This document shows, piece after piece, positions 26,367 to 39,343 of a stretch of DNA of 64,000 nucleotides (position 1 is its first letter; each line of letters starts with the position of its first letter). Origin of the DNA: Miltoncostaeales bacterium (GTDB taxonomy: Bacteria; Actinomycetota; Thermoleophilia; Miltoncostaeales; Miltoncostaeaceae). A program made the position numbers and the translations under genes. A model generated the notes under the pieces. It was not told the DNA's origin. It saw only the letters and a program-made list of their open reading frames with translations, and searched no databases. The stretch spans positions 1-64,000 of the forward strand of contig JAURGT010000001.1 in the NCBI GenBank assembly GCA_030833665.1, given 5' to 3'.

Positions 26367-29300
26367 CTAGCGCAGGGTGAGCGTCTGCTTGACGTTGCCG
26401 GTCGCGGCGACGAGTTGCAGCGTGACCTTGCCTGTCGACCGCGGGACGCGGATCTTCAGGTTGACCAGCTCATTCGCGCGCGTGGGACGGAGGGTTGCGG
26501 TGGTCTGCGAGCGCCGGACCACCCGCCGGCCGATGACGGTACCCGGCAGCTGGGTGACCCGAGCGCGGGACCGTGTCGTGCTCCTGACGATGAGACTCGA
26601 CGGCACCGGCTCGAAGAACCGCACGCGCGTGGTGAGCGTGATGTATCCGGCGCTGACCGTCCGACGCACGGGCCGCACCAGGCGCGCGGGCCGTCGGATC
26701 AACACCCCTGCCGCAGTGCCGCTCTCGATGACCCCACCGCGTGGATCGACCACGGAGATGGGGAAGCCTCCCGTTGATCCGGCCGAGGATGGGTTGCGGA
26801 CATTCGTGAGGGTGATGGTCTTGGTGCCGGGACCTGTGGTGGTGCCGCCCCGCCTGGCGATGGTGACCACCTGTCCGCTCGCGGACACGAAGTTCGGTCC
26901 GTCGAATGGAGTCTGGCCACCGTAAGCGGCCGTGGCGCCGACCTGAGACACATTGAATCCCTTCGGGAACGTGATCGCGATGCTGGTGTCGTTCTCGAGG
27001 TTGTTCACGGTCTGGATCGTCACCACCACGTTGCCGCGGCCTGAGGGCGCCAGCGTGGCGAACGCGAGGCCCGCCGTGCGAAGCGATGCCTGCTCCACCG
27101 CAGGGGCCACCGTGAAGGCCGAGGCGATCGATCCCTCGTCGATGGCCGTGCCCCCAGCCGTGGACGATGCGATGCCGAGCGCCCCGGTCGGACCCGGTGT
27201 GCCCGGGTTCGTGACACCGGTCAGAGTGATGCTCTTCACGCCCGTGGTCGCCGTGGATCCACCCACGCGGGTGACCGTGACGGTACGGGCAGCCGCGTTC
27301 GCCGCGACCACGGCGGAGCCATCCATTCCGGACAGCGCGGCGGTGCTGGCCAGACGGGCCAGGTCGAATCCAGCCGGCAGGGAGATGACGATCTGCCCGT
27401 TGCCCGGAATGGGGTTGGCGTTCGTGAAGCCGACCGTGAGCGGCACCGTCGCCCCGGCCGCCGCGCTGGACGGCGTTGCGGAAATCAACCGCATGGCGCC
27501 GGGCGTGACGGTGATGCCATCCGCGAGCGCCACGTCCAGGGTGTCGCCGCCCCGCGTCTCAACGTCTACGAGGAAGTCGCCGGTCACGCCGGAGATCCCC
27601 GGGTTGCGCACGCGGGGAATTGAGATGGACATCGGGGTGTTCGCCGGCACCGCCGCGCCACTCGTGCGGGTGACGAGCACTGCCTGCCCCACGACACTCA
27701 CGGAGTTGGTGCCCGCGAAGCTGGTGGTGGCAGTCGGCCCCACCTGGGAAAGGTCGAATCCGGCGGGAAAGGTCATCCTGATCACGGCGCTGGCGGGGGT
27801 GGACAGCGAGCTCGTGAGGTCTGCCTGCACAGCGGTGCTGTCGCCCGCGATCAGACTGGTCGCCGTGACCGTGGTCCCATCCGAGTCCGCGGGTTCGATC
27901 TGGATCCCCGATGGCGAGGTGCCGAGGTCGATGGCCTGATTCGTCGCCGTCGCCGTGGCGATGGACACCGGCCCGGTGGTGCCCGACCGCGGCGGGTTGC
28001 GCATCCCGAACAGGTACATGGTCTTCGCACCGGCGGGCGTCGGGCCCCCGATGTCATTCCTGGTGAACACGAATGTGCGGCCGCCGATCATCGTGATCGC
28101 GCTCTGCGCGAGCGTCGGATCGTCGAAGTACACCCTGAGGGCGTCGGGATCGGGGAGGCTGAACCCCGCGGGGAGTTCCACGAGGAGCTCTTGGCCCTCC
28201 TCAATCGGGTTGGACGTGGTGAACGCGATCTCGAGTTCCCCAACAGCGCCGGCGATCGGCCACGCGGAGCCCCAGGTGATGTCGCTGATCACATTCGCAG
28301 TGGTGCTGAACGGTGATGCGACGTCACCGACGTCGATCGCGTTGCCGTTCGCGGCACGCGTCACGACCCCGACGGTTCCCACGACGGCGGCGTACGGCTG
28401 GTTGCGGATCCCGGAGAGCGTGATGGACTTCGCGCCGGGTGCAGATGGCGTTGGGGAGCCACCGGAGCGGGTCACGGTGACCGTGTTGGTCGCCGCATCG
28501 AACGACACGTAGGCGTTGCCATCGATGCCGGTCATCGCCACCGGAGAACCGCCGACCTCGCTCACGCCCATCGGCGTGGGGAGGGAGATCTCAACCTCAC
28601 CGTCGGCGGGAAGGGAATTGGAGGTCGTGAAGGACACGACGAAGTTCCCAACTGCCCCGGCGGCAGTGGAGCCGGCAGGCGATGCCGCAGGCCGGGCAGA
28701 GACCAGGCGGAGCACGCTCGGCTCCACGAGCACGCCCTCGGCGCTCACGTTCTCCTCGGCAACCCCGCCGCTCGTCTGCGTCTGAAGCGCAATCGCCGCG
28801 GTGGGACCGGACACAGATGGCATCAGAAGGCGGCGCACCGTGACGGACACCGTGCCGCTGGCCACCGTGCCAGCGGTGCGCGTGATGAGAATGGTCCCAG
28901 CGCCCGCGTTGACGGTGGTGCTGTGAGTGCCGTCGATGCCGCCCAGGGTCACGGTGCCGACCCGCGTCAGATCGAAGCCCGACGGCATGGTGATGAGGAT
29001 CTTGCCGTCGGAATCGATGGTGTTCGCGCCAACCGTCCACGTGTAGGTCATGTCGGAGAGCGATCCGGCGATGTCGCTCGTGAACGCTGCTGCGCCATCG
29101 GTGGTGTCGGCCTCGATCTCAACGGCAGGCGCCGTGCCCGAGTCGATGTCGGGGAACCCGCTCGCGCCTGATTCCGTGCGAATCCCGAACGTGCCGGTCG
29201 TGCCCATGTAGGCGGGGTTGGTGATGCCCGCGATGGTCAGGGCCTTGGCGCCCGCGGCCGCATCGCTGCCGCCGCTTCGGGTGAGGATCACGCTCTGCCC

Positions 29301-31256
29301 GGACGTGGTCACCGCCAGCGTGCCGTCGATGCCCGTGCCCGGCGTGGCACCAGATGCCGCCGCGACGTTGAACCCGGCGGGGAAGGTGACGACGATGCGC
29401 CCATCGGCCGGAATTGCGTTCGCCGTGGTGAAGGTGACGCTCACGTTGCCATTCGCGCCCGTGAGCAGAGATGCAGGGGTCGCCTGACCTGCGGTGATCG
29501 CGCCCGCGGTGATCGTGACCGCCGGCGCGGTACCGGTGTCGATCTGGTCGCCTGCGCGGGTGCTGGTGGCGATGGGGAACGACGCGGTACGGCCCGCGGT
29601 GGGCGGGTTCGCGATGCCGGTGACGACGATGCGCTTGGCGCCCGACGGACTGTCGGTTCCGTCGCCATTCCTGGCGATGACGAGGTCGTTACCGTCCACC
29701 GAAAGGGTGGCTGTCCCGTCGAAGTTCGTTGACGGGTTGGATGGGAACGCCGGGTTCACGCCGGCGCCCGAGAGCACGAACCCGCTCGGCATGGTGATCC
29801 GGATCACACCGTCCGCCGGCACCATGTCGGCGGTGGTGAAGCCCACCGAGAGATCCCCCGCAGCGGACACCGTGGTGCTCGCGGGCGACACCTCCAGGGT
29901 GGTGAGGGACCCCGGGGTCGTGACCGTGGTACTCGTCGTGCCCGATGCGATGAGATCAGACGAGCTGTCGAGGGTCGTGACGACCACCGGCGCAAATAGC
30001 CCCACGTGCCCGGGATTCCGGATTCCGGTGAGGGTGATCGACTTGGCCCCTGCAGCGGTCGCCGTGCCGCCGCTGCGACGGATGGTGATGAGTTGGCCAT
30101 CGCTCGACACGCTGCCGGTTCCCGTGAAGGGCACGGCGCCGCTGAACGCAGCCGTATTGCCGAGGAACGACAGGTTGAAGCCTGGCGGCATGAGGATCCT
30201 GATGGTGGCATTCGCCGGGGTGCTGGACGCCGTCGTGAATGCGAGGGTCATGCTTCCGGTCTCACCGACGATCGGCCGTGCCAGGGTCGCTGACATGCTG
30301 GTGAGCGCCGACGGGGCGATTGCAGGGCCCACGGCGGCGCCCTCATCGATGGTCGCCGATCCGTCGGTGGTCCGCAGCGCGAAGAGGCCTGAGTCCGTCC
30401 GCGCCGTCGCCGGGTTGACCACTCCCGTGAGAGCCACGGTCTTGGCTCCGGCCGCGGTGGTGGCGCCGCCGGTTCGGGTGACGGTGACGGTCTGACCGGA
30501 CACGGAAACCGTGTTGGTGCCATCGAACGGGACAGCGCCGCCGTATGCCGCCGTCGCCCCGACACCCGATACGTCGAAGGCATCGGGGAACACCACCACG
30601 ATCGCGCCGTTGTTCGGCACGGCCTGCTCGGTGTCGAACCCGACGGTGACAGTGGTGGTCGCCGAGGCCTGCGAGCTCCCGAGCATGACGAAGGCATCGG
30701 GGAGGCCCCCGGCGAGGATGGCGGGGCCGTCTACCGTGCCCGTGTCGAGGGCTACCCATGGCGCGGGTGGAGTCGGCTGAATGGGGTTGTAGGTGGTGAT
30801 CGTGAACGATCCCGACGAGGCCGACGATGCGACGGGGTTGGTCACGCCGTTGAAGGTGATGGTCTTCCCCCCGGGTTGAAAATCCGTCGAGGAGTTGTCC
30901 AGCTGCACCTGCACGGTGTTCGTTGCGAGGTCGACCGTCGTGTTGGAGTCCCCTGTGAACGGGACGGCGCCACCGAAGGTGACCTCGTTGCTGCCGGTTA
31001 CCACCGTCGACAGGTCGTACCCCGCCGGGAAAGCCACGGACACATAGCCACCGGGCATCACCGGCTGGGCAGTTGTGAACCCAACCGTCACCGTCCCGAG
31101 CCCCTGCACCAGGTAGTTGCCCTGGGTCACGGACATGCCGGTGAGGGGCGCGGCACCCGCGGCGGACGGCATCAGGATCGCCGCGAGGGCGGCGATCATG
31201 GCTGCCGCGGCCGCACGCATGCGGACACGGGTCGGACGTCGATGAGAGGAAGGCAT
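26367..31256 (-). CDS. Giant secreted protein of ~11 tandem beta-rich modules
   Basis: Signal peptide AAAAAMIAALAAILMPSAAGAAP; repeated (V/L)xVxFTTxxxxPxxGxIxIxxPxGFxLS...VxRxGGxxxxxGAKxITLTGIxNPxxxGxTGxFxIxT. Confidence 0.85.
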   Translation of the reverse strand: MPSSHRRPTRVRMRAAAAAMIAALAAILMPSAAGAAPLTGMSVTQGNYLVQGLGTVTVGFTTAQPVMPGGYVSVAFPAGYDLSTVVTGSNEVTFGGAVPFTGDSNTTVDLATNTVQVQLDNSSTDFQPGGKTITFNGVTNPVASSASSGSFTITTYNPIQPTPPAPWVALDTGTVDGPAILAGGLPDAFVMLGSSQASATTTVTVGFDTEQAVPNNGAIVVVFPDAFDVSGVGATAAYGGAVPFDGTNTVSVSGQTVTVTRTGGATTAAGAKTVALTGVVNPATARTDSGLFALRTTDGSATIDEGAAVGPAIAPSALTSMSATLARPIVGETGSMTLAFTTASSTPANATIRILMPPGFNLSFLGNTAAFSGAVPFTGTGSVSSDGQLITIRRSGGTATAAGAKSITLTGIRNPGHVGLFAPVVVTTLDSSSDLIASGTTSTTVTTPGSLTTLEVSPASTTVSAAGDLSVGFTTADMVPADGVIRITMPSGFVLSGAGVNPAFPSNPSTNFDGTATLSVDGNDLVIARNGDGTDSPSGAKRIVVTGIANPPTAGRTASFPIATSTRAGDQIDTGTAPAVTITAGAITAGQATPASLLTGANGNVSVTFTTANAIPADGRIVVTFPAGFNVAAASGATPGTGIDGTLAVTTSGQSVILTRSGGSDAAAGAKALTIAGITNPAYMGTTGTFGIRTESGASGFPDIDSGTAPAVEIEADTTDGAAAFTSDIAGSLSDMTYTWTVGANTIDSDGKILITMPSGFDLTRVGTVTLGGIDGTHSTTVNAGAGTILITRTAGTVASGTVSVTVRRLLMPSVSGPTAAIALQTQTSGGVAEENVSAEGVLVEPSVLRLVSARPAASPAGSTAAGAVGNFVVSFTTSNSLPADGEVEISLPTPMGVSEVGGSPVAMTGIDGNAYVSFDAATNTVTVTRSGGSPTPSAPGAKSITLSGIRNQPYAAVVGTVGVVTRAANGNAIDVGDVASPFSTTANVISDITWGSAWPIAGAVGELEIAFTTSNPIEEGQELLVELPAGFSLPDPDALRVYFDDPTLAQSAITMIGGRTFVFTRNDIGGPTPAGAKTMYLFGMRNPPRSGTTGPVSIATATATNQAIDLGTSPSGIQIEPADSDGTTVTATSLIAGDSTAVQADLTSSLSTPASAVIRMTFPAGFDLSQVGPTATTSFAGTNSVSVVGQAVLVTRTSGAAVPANTPMSISIPRVRNPGISGVTGDFLVDVETRGGDTLDVALADGITVTPGAMRLISATPSSAAAGATVPLTVGFTNANPIPGNGQIVISLPAGFDLARLASTAALSGMDGSAVVAANAAARTVTVTRVGGSTATTGVKSITLTGVTNPGTPGPTGALGIASSTAGGTAIDEGSIASAFTVAPAVEQASLRTAGLAFATLAPSGRGNVVVTIQTVNNLENDTSIAITFPKGFNVSQVGATAAYGGQTPFDGPNFVSASGQVVTIARRGGTTTGPGTKTITLTNVRNPSSAGSTGGFPISVVDPRGGVIESGTAAGVLIRRPARLVRPVRRTVSAGYITLTTRVRFFEPVPSSLIVRSTTRSRARVTQLPGTVIGRRVVRRSQTTATLRPTRANELVNLKIRVPRSTGKVTLQLVAATGNVKQTLTLR

Positions 31257-31389
31257 AGGCGCGGGATACCCCGGGGCGTGGGAGAGGAAAGTGGTGGCGT
31301 ATTCCACGAAACCCCCAACATTTCCTCCTCGTCTCGAGGACGGTGCGTGCTGTTCCGGAACCCCGATGCCCGCGCCCGGCCGCGGGGCG

Positions 31390-34199
<2,810 letters not shown>

Positions 34200-34203
34200 C
34201 GGA

Positions 34204-35010
34204 CTACGAGACCCCTGCCACCGACTGCAGCAGCGCGTCGAGCTCCCACCGGGCCATGCGGTCCATGCCCTCGAGGTCGGTGAGGTCGAAGTGCAGCGGG
34301 GTGACCGACAGGAAGTTGTCGTCGACGGCCGAGAGGTCGGTGCCGGGCTGCTTGTCGTGGCTCATGGGCTCGCCATAGATGCGGAAGTGCCGCGCCGTCC
34401 CCTGCGTGCCCTCGAGCACCAGGGAGTCGTCGTATACGCGTCGGCCGAGGCGCGTTACCTTCGCCCCTGCAAGTTCCCCGGGTAAGACGCCGGGGCCGTT
34501 GACGTTGAAGATCACATGGCGCGGGAAGCGCTCCTCGCAGGCCAGCGGCACGAGCTTGGCCGCGAAGGCCGCGGAGGCCGAGAAGTCGTACTCGAGCCCG
34601 GGCCCGCTGCCGCCACCCAGGGCGTCCTGGCTCACCGCGATGGCGGGCAGCCCGAGCATCACGCCCTCGAGCGCCGCGGCCACCGTGCCGGAGTACGTGA
34701 CGTCGTCGCCGAGGTTGAGCCCCAAGTTGGCGCCGCTCAGCACCACGTCGGGTGGATCACCGATGAGTCCAAGCGCCCCGAGCCGCACGCAGTCGACGGG
34801 AGTGCCGCTCACCGCGTACGCCGGATGCCCATCGGCCATCTCGACGTCGTCCACCACCAGCGGATCGTGGATCGTGATGCCGCGGGCGATCGCGCTTCGG
34901 TTGGCATCGGGCGCGATCACGAACACATCGCCGAGGTGGTCCACAGCCTGCCGCAGGGCGAGGATGCCCGGCGCCTGCACGCCGTCGTCGTTGGTCACCA
35001 AGATCCTCAC
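34204..35010 (-). CDS. surE: 5'-nucleotidase SurE
   Basis: RILVTNDDGVQAPGI...APDANRSAIARGIT...SGTPVDCVRLG...VLSGANLGLNLGDDVTYSGTVAAALEG; GTG start. Confidence 0.95.
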   Translation of the reverse strand: MRILVTNDDGVQAPGILALRQAVDHLGDVFVIAPDANRSAIARGITIHDPLVVDDVEMADGHPAYAVSGTPVDCVRLGALGLIGDPPDVVLSGANLGLNLGDDVTYSGTVAAALEGVMLGLPAIAVSQDALGGGSGPGLEYDFSASAAFAAKLVPLACEERFPRHVIFNVNGPGVLPGELAGAKVTRLGRRVYDDSLVLEGTQGTARHFRIYGEPMSHDKQPGTDLSAVDDNFLSVTPLHFDLTDLEGMDRMARWELDALLQSVAGVS

Positions 35011-35109
35011 CTGCGGTAAATCGTAGTCCCGCCCCCGGAGTGTCCGGAGTGCGTGTGGACGGCGAGAAGGCGGGGGTTCGCTGCCGCGCCACAGGCCGAC
35101 GACACAGAA

Positions 35110-35218
35110 GAGGCCCGGGGGTGTTCCCGGAGGAAAGACCAGTGCCGCCGTGCCCTCCCGGGCGAAGCCCGGGTCGCATGCGCTGCCCTGGCGAACGAAG
35201 GGAACACCCCCGGGCCTC
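35110..35218. repeat. Intergenic element with 19-bp perfect inverted terminal repeats and a central hairpin
   Basis: GAGGCCCGGGGGTGTTCCC (35110-35128) / exact reverse complement at 35200-35218; inner CCCGGGC-GAA-GCCCGGG at 35157-35173. Confidence 0.85.
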
Positions 35219-35271
35219 GCCACGGCGACGACCGGCTGTGGCGCAGCAACGACCCCGGAACGTCGTCGCGT

Positions 35272-36048
35272 CTACCCGGGGTAGCGCACCGCGACCAGCG
35301 TGAGGGCATGCGGCGGGGCCGTGGGACCGGCCGCCGAGCGCGGGGCGCCATCGAGCAGGGCGACGTAGGAGTCGAGGTCGCGCACCCCGCGGGCGACCTC
35401 GAGCATGGTGCCCACCACCACGCGCACCATATGGCGAAGGAAGGCGTCGGCCTCGATGCGCAGGATGAGTTCGTCGCCGGCGTCCCCTCCCTCGCGCCAG
35501 GCGCACTCCAGCACCGTGCGGTCGAAGAACACGTGCTGGGTCTCGGCGGGCGTGAACGCCGTGAAGTCGTGCTGCCCCGACGTGGCAGAGGCGCAGGCAT
35601 CGAGCGCTCTCCGATCGAGCGGCGGGCCGGTGTGGCGCAGGGTGCGGGCCCGCCGCAGGGGCGATGGCGCACCGATGAGGATGCGGTAGTCGTAGGCGCG
35701 GCTGAGGGCATCGGCGCGCGCGTTGAACCCCTCGGGCGCTGGCGATGCCGTGCGCACCGCGACATCATCGGGCAGCAGGCCGTTGAGGGAGCGCCGCAGG
35801 CGGTCGGGGTCTGCGGCGGCGGCCCGTTGCGGGGCGTCCATGCCCGCGGGCACCTCCAGGCTCACCACCTGCCCGGTGGCGTGCACGCCGGCGTCCGTGC
35901 GGCCGGCCACGCGCACCTCGGGCCTTCGCCCCAGAACGACCTCGAGGGCGTCCCGCAGGACGCCCTCGATCGTTCTCTGGCCAGGCTGCTCTGCCCAACC
36001 CGCGTAGCCCGCGCCGTCGTACTCGATGTCGAGTCGAAGCGCGGGCAT
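35272..36048 (-). CDS. truA: tRNA pseudouridine(38-40) synthase TruA
   Basis: LRLDIEYDGAGYAGWAEQPGQRTIEGVL...VAGRTDAGVHATGQVVS...FLRHMVRVVVGTML. Confidence 0.95.
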   Translation of the reverse strand: MPALRLDIEYDGAGYAGWAEQPGQRTIEGVLRDALEVVLGRRPEVRVAGRTDAGVHATGQVVSLEVPAGMDAPQRAAAADPDRLRRSLNGLLPDDVAVRTASPAPEGFNARADALSRAYDYRILIGAPSPLRRARTLRHTGPPLDRRALDACASATSGQHDFTAFTPAETQHVFFDRTVLECAWREGGDAGDELILRIEADAFLRHMVRVVVGTMLEVARGVRDLDSYVALLDGAPRSAAGPTAPPHALTLVAVRYPG

Positions 36049-36059
36049 GAGCAATGGGC

Positions 36060-36794
36060 CTACTGGAAGGCGCCGGCGGGGGTCAGCCCGAACGAGCTGG
36101 CCCGGAAGCCGTACACGCTGTAGAGGGCGTTGGCCGACCTCAGCACCTGGGCCAAGCCCCACTGGTTGGTCATGTTCAGCGTGGCGTAGGCGCTGCCCGG
36201 CTTGGTCACCGTGGCCCAGCTCCAGCCGTTGGTGGCGCCCAGGCGGCGCTCGGTCACCTTGATGCCGTTGGTCTGCTGGAGGCTCACGTACACGCTGGCC
36301 TGGTTGCTGGTCTTGTTGCGACGCTGTGCCTGCACCACCAGACGGTAGAGGCCGTTGCTCGCCGAGGCGATGGTGGCCTTCGTGCTGGTGGGGGCGCACT
36401 GCGCGCCGCCCGGGAAGAGGTCATTCTCGACGGCCGGCGGGATGCTTGCCGAGTTGTCGCAGAAGTTCACGCCGCCATCCACCACGGTCCAGTTGGCGCC
36501 GGACCCGGTGAGCACGGTCCACTGCGCCGGGATGATGCCGACGTACTTCGCGGTCGGCACGATCTGGGCGCGGGCGAACGCGGGGTTCACCGACGAGATG
36601 GCGATGTTCTGCACCGAGTAGTCGGCGTACGTGTAGCCCTGTGTCTGGCTGGTCCAGGCGTTCACGGCGTTCACGATGCCGGTGATCTGCGCCTGGGTGG
36701 CGGCCATAACGGCCGTGGCCTGTGACGCGCCGAGGGCGATGCCCCCGAGGGAGATCAGGGCGCCGGCGGCGAGGAGGGTGCGGAAACGGTTCAC
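36060..36794 (-). CDS. Secreted hypothetical protein
   Basis: Signal peptide MNRFRTLLAAGALISLGGIALGASQATA; two Cys in mature region. Confidence 0.7.
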   Translation of the reverse strand: MNRFRTLLAAGALISLGGIALGASQATAVMAATQAQITGIVNAVNAWTSQTQGYTYADYSVQNIAISSVNPAFARAQIVPTAKYVGIIPAQWTVLTGSGANWTVVDGGVNFCDNSASIPPAVENDLFPGGAQCAPTSTKATIASASNGLYRLVVQAQRRNKTSNQASVYVSLQQTNGIKVTERRLGATNGWSWATVTKPGSAYATLNMTNQWGLAQVLRSANALYSVYGFRASSFGLTPAGAFQ

Positions 36795-36814
36795 GAGAGG
36801 CTCCTGTGGCGCCG

Positions 36815-37204
36815 CTAGGCGGCGGTCGACGTGCTGGAGGCCGCGGGGACCTCGCGCGAGAGCTCGAGCAGCACCATCGGTGCGGCGTCGCCCTGGCGCG
36901 GGCCCAGCTTGGTCACGCGGGTGTAGCCACCCGGGACGTCCTTGAACACCGGGGCGATGTCGTCGAACAGCCGGTAGGTGATCGGCTTGTTGCGCAGCAG
37001 CGCGATCGCCTGGCGACGGGCGTGCAGGGTGCCCTGCTTGCCGAGGGTGATGGCGCGCTCGGCCGTCTGCCGGGCGAGTCGGGCCTTGGCCTCGGTGGTC
37101 TGGATGCGCCCGTGCTCGAGCAGCGCAACGGCCATGTTGGCCGCCATCGACTTGCGATGTGCACTGTCACGATTGAGCTTGGGGCCGCGCCTGCGGTGTC
37201 GCAT
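36815..37204 (-). CDS. rplQ: 50S ribosomal protein L17
   Basis: MRHRRRGPKLNRDSAHRKSMAANMAVALLEHGRIQTTEAKA; next to rpoA. Confidence 0.97.
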   Translation of the reverse strand: MRHRRRGPKLNRDSAHRKSMAANMAVALLEHGRIQTTEAKARLARQTAERAITLGKQGTLHARRQAIALLRNKPITYRLFDDIAPVFKDVPGGYTRVTKLGPRQGDAAPMVLLELSREVPAASSTSTAA

Positions 37205-37234
37205 TGGTGTCTCCGGTTGGCGGTTCGGTCGTTA

Positions 37235-38170
37235 TCAGTCGTCGCGGAGCGCCAGGCCGTGGCGGGCCAGGTTCTCCTTGACTTCTTCGATGCTCTTCTT
37301 CCCGAAGTTCGGGATGGCCGAGAGGTCATCCTCGCTCTTCGAGATCAGGTCGCCGATGGTCTCGACGCCCACGCGCTTGAGGCAGTTGTAGGAGCGCACG
37401 CCCAGCTCGAGCTCCTCGATGAGGATGTTGGCCATCTCGCCACCGGGCTGCGGCGGCTCGGGCTCCTCCTCGGTGAGCAGGCGGATGTCCTTCGGGTCGG
37501 CGAAGATCGCAAGGCGCTCGATGAGGATCGCCGAGGCCTGGGCCACTGCGGTGCGCGGATCCACCGAGCCGTCGGTCTCGACCTCGAGGGTGAGCTTGTC
37601 GTAGTCGGTGCGCTGGCCCACGCGGGCGGCGCCGACCTCGTAGCGCACGCGGCGCACGGGCGAGAAGTTGCTGTCGACGGGGATGACCCCGATGCTCGAT
37701 CCCGGCCCCTTGTTCTGGTCGGCCGCCACGTAGCCGCGACCGCGGGCGATGGTGAGCACCATGTCCAGCGAGGCGCCGGCCTCGATGTTGGCGATCTCCA
37801 GCTCGGGGTTGAGGATCTCCAGGTCGGACGGGCAGGCGATGTCGCCGGCGGTCACGACGCCCGGGCCCTGGCGGCTGAGCTCGACCTCGATCTCGTCGGC
37901 CTCGCCGACCAGGCGGCACACCAGGCCGCGGAGGTTGAGGATGATGTCCGTGACGTCCTCGCGCACGCCCTTCACCGTGGTGAACTCGTGCTGCACGCCG
38001 TCGATCTTGACCGACGTCACGGCGGCGCCCTCGAGCGACGAGAGCAGCACGCGCCGGAGCGAGTTGCCGAAGGTGTGTCCGAAGCCGCGGTCGAGCGGCT
38101 CGACCTCGATCTGCCCGAAGACGTCGGACTCGGGCTCGTAGGACATGCGCGGGGTCTGGATGTCGAGCAC
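37235..38170 (-). CDS. rpoA: RNA polymerase alpha subunit
   Basis: VEPLDRGFGHTFGNSLRRVLLSSLEGAAV...LGVRSYNCLKRVGVETIGDL. Confidence 0.98.
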   Translation of the reverse strand: MLDIQTPRMSYEPESDVFGQIEVEPLDRGFGHTFGNSLRRVLLSSLEGAAVTSVKIDGVQHEFTTVKGVREDVTDIILNLRGLVCRLVGEADEIEVELSRQGPGVVTAGDIACPSDLEILNPELEIANIEAGASLDMVLTIARGRGYVAADQNKGPGSSIGVIPVDSNFSPVRRVRYEVGAARVGQRTDYDKLTLEVETDGSVDPRTAVAQASAILIERLAIFADPKDIRLLTEEEPEPPQPGGEMANILIEELELGVRSYNCLKRVGVETIGDLISKSEDDLSAIPNFGKKSIEEVKENLARHGLALRDD

Positions 38171-38296
38171 TTGGGTTGCTCCTCCCGGCCCTGTGGCCGG
38201 TTATGTGGTGAACGCGGAACCGGGTCCGACGGCCTCGGCCGAGGCCCCCGCGTCAGGGGCGCCCCGCCATCGCCCGTGTCGGGCCCGGTGCACTGC

Positions 38297-38917
38297 TTAC
38301 TTCGAGTAAAGCTCCACGATGAGCTGCTCGCGCACCGGGGTGTCGATCTCGGTGCGGTCGGGTGCCTTCAGCACCTTGCCGGACAGCGACTCGTGGTCGG
38401 CCTGCAGCCACGGGGCCACCGACGCGCCGATCTCTGTGGCGCCGCGCACGGTCTGCTCGGCACCGGATTCCGGCTTGATGGTGATGATGTCGTCGGGACG
38501 GCACTGGTAGGACGGGATGTCCACGCGCTTGCCGTTGACCATGATGTGGCCGTGGCGCACCAGCTGGCGCCCTTGGCGGCGCGAAGCCGCGAAGCCCAGG
38601 CGGGTGACCACGTTGTCGAGCCGCAGCTCGAGGAGGCGCAGCAGGTTCTCGCCCGTGATACCGGGCTGGCGGCTGGCCTTCTCGTAGTAGCGGCGGAACT
38701 GCTTCTCGAGCACGCCGTAGTAGCGGCGAGCCCGCTGCTTCTCGCGCAGCTGGATCAGGTACTCCGACTGGCGGATACGCCCGCGGCCGTGGTGGCCGGG
38801 CGGGTAGTTGCGGCGCTCGATGGCGCACTTCTCGGTGAGGCAGCGCGAGCCCTTGAGGAAGAGCTTCTCCCCCTCGCGGCGGCACTGCTTGCACTGCGGG
38901 TCACGATCGCGAGCCAC
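38297..38917 (-). CDS. rpsD: 30S ribosomal protein S4 (zinc-binding form)
   Basis: CKQCRREGEKLFLKGSRCLTEKCAIERRNYPPGHHG. Confidence 0.97.
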   Translation of the reverse strand: MARDRDPQCKQCRREGEKLFLKGSRCLTEKCAIERRNYPPGHHGRGRIRQSEYLIQLREKQRARRYYGVLEKQFRRYYEKASRQPGITGENLLRLLELRLDNVVTRLGFAASRRQGRQLVRHGHIMVNGKRVDIPSYQCRPDDIITIKPESGAEQTVRGATEIGASVAPWLQADHESLSGKVLKAPDRTEIDTPVREQLIVELYSK

Positions 38918-38926
38918 GTCGGCCTC

Positions 38927-39325
38927 CTAGACGCGGCGCCGCTTGCGAGGGCGGCAGCCGTTGTGGGGAACGGGACTCACGTCGGTGACGGAGGTGACCT
39001 CGAGGCCGGCGGCCTGCAGCGAGCGGATGGCCGTCTCGCGGCCGGAGCCGGGACCCTTCACGAAGACGTCGACCTTCTGCAGGCCGTGCTCCATGCCCTT
39101 GCGGGCGGCGGCGTCGGCCGTCACCTGGGCGGCGAACGGCGTGCTCTTGCGGGAGCCCTTGAACCCGGCAGAGCCGGCGGTCTCCCACGCGATCACGTTG
39201 CCCGCGCGGTCGGTGAGGGTGACGATCGTGTTGTTGAACGAGGTCTTGATGTGCGCGTGCCCCGCAGCGATGTTCTTGCGGGCCTTGCGGCGGGTACGAC
39301 CTCGGGTGGCCTTCTGGCGTGCCAT
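38927..39325 (-). CDS. rpsK: 30S ribosomal protein S11
   Basis: [44 protein letters not shown]. Confidence 0.98.
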   Translation of the reverse strand: MARQKATRGRTRRKARKNIAAGHAHIKTSFNNTIVTLTDRAGNVIAWETAGSAGFKGSRKSTPFAAQVTADAAARKGMEHGLQKVDVFVKGPGSGRETAIRSLQAAGLEVTSVTDVSPVPHNGCRPRKRRRV

Positions 39326-39343
39326 GTGCTCCTTACGCTCCGG

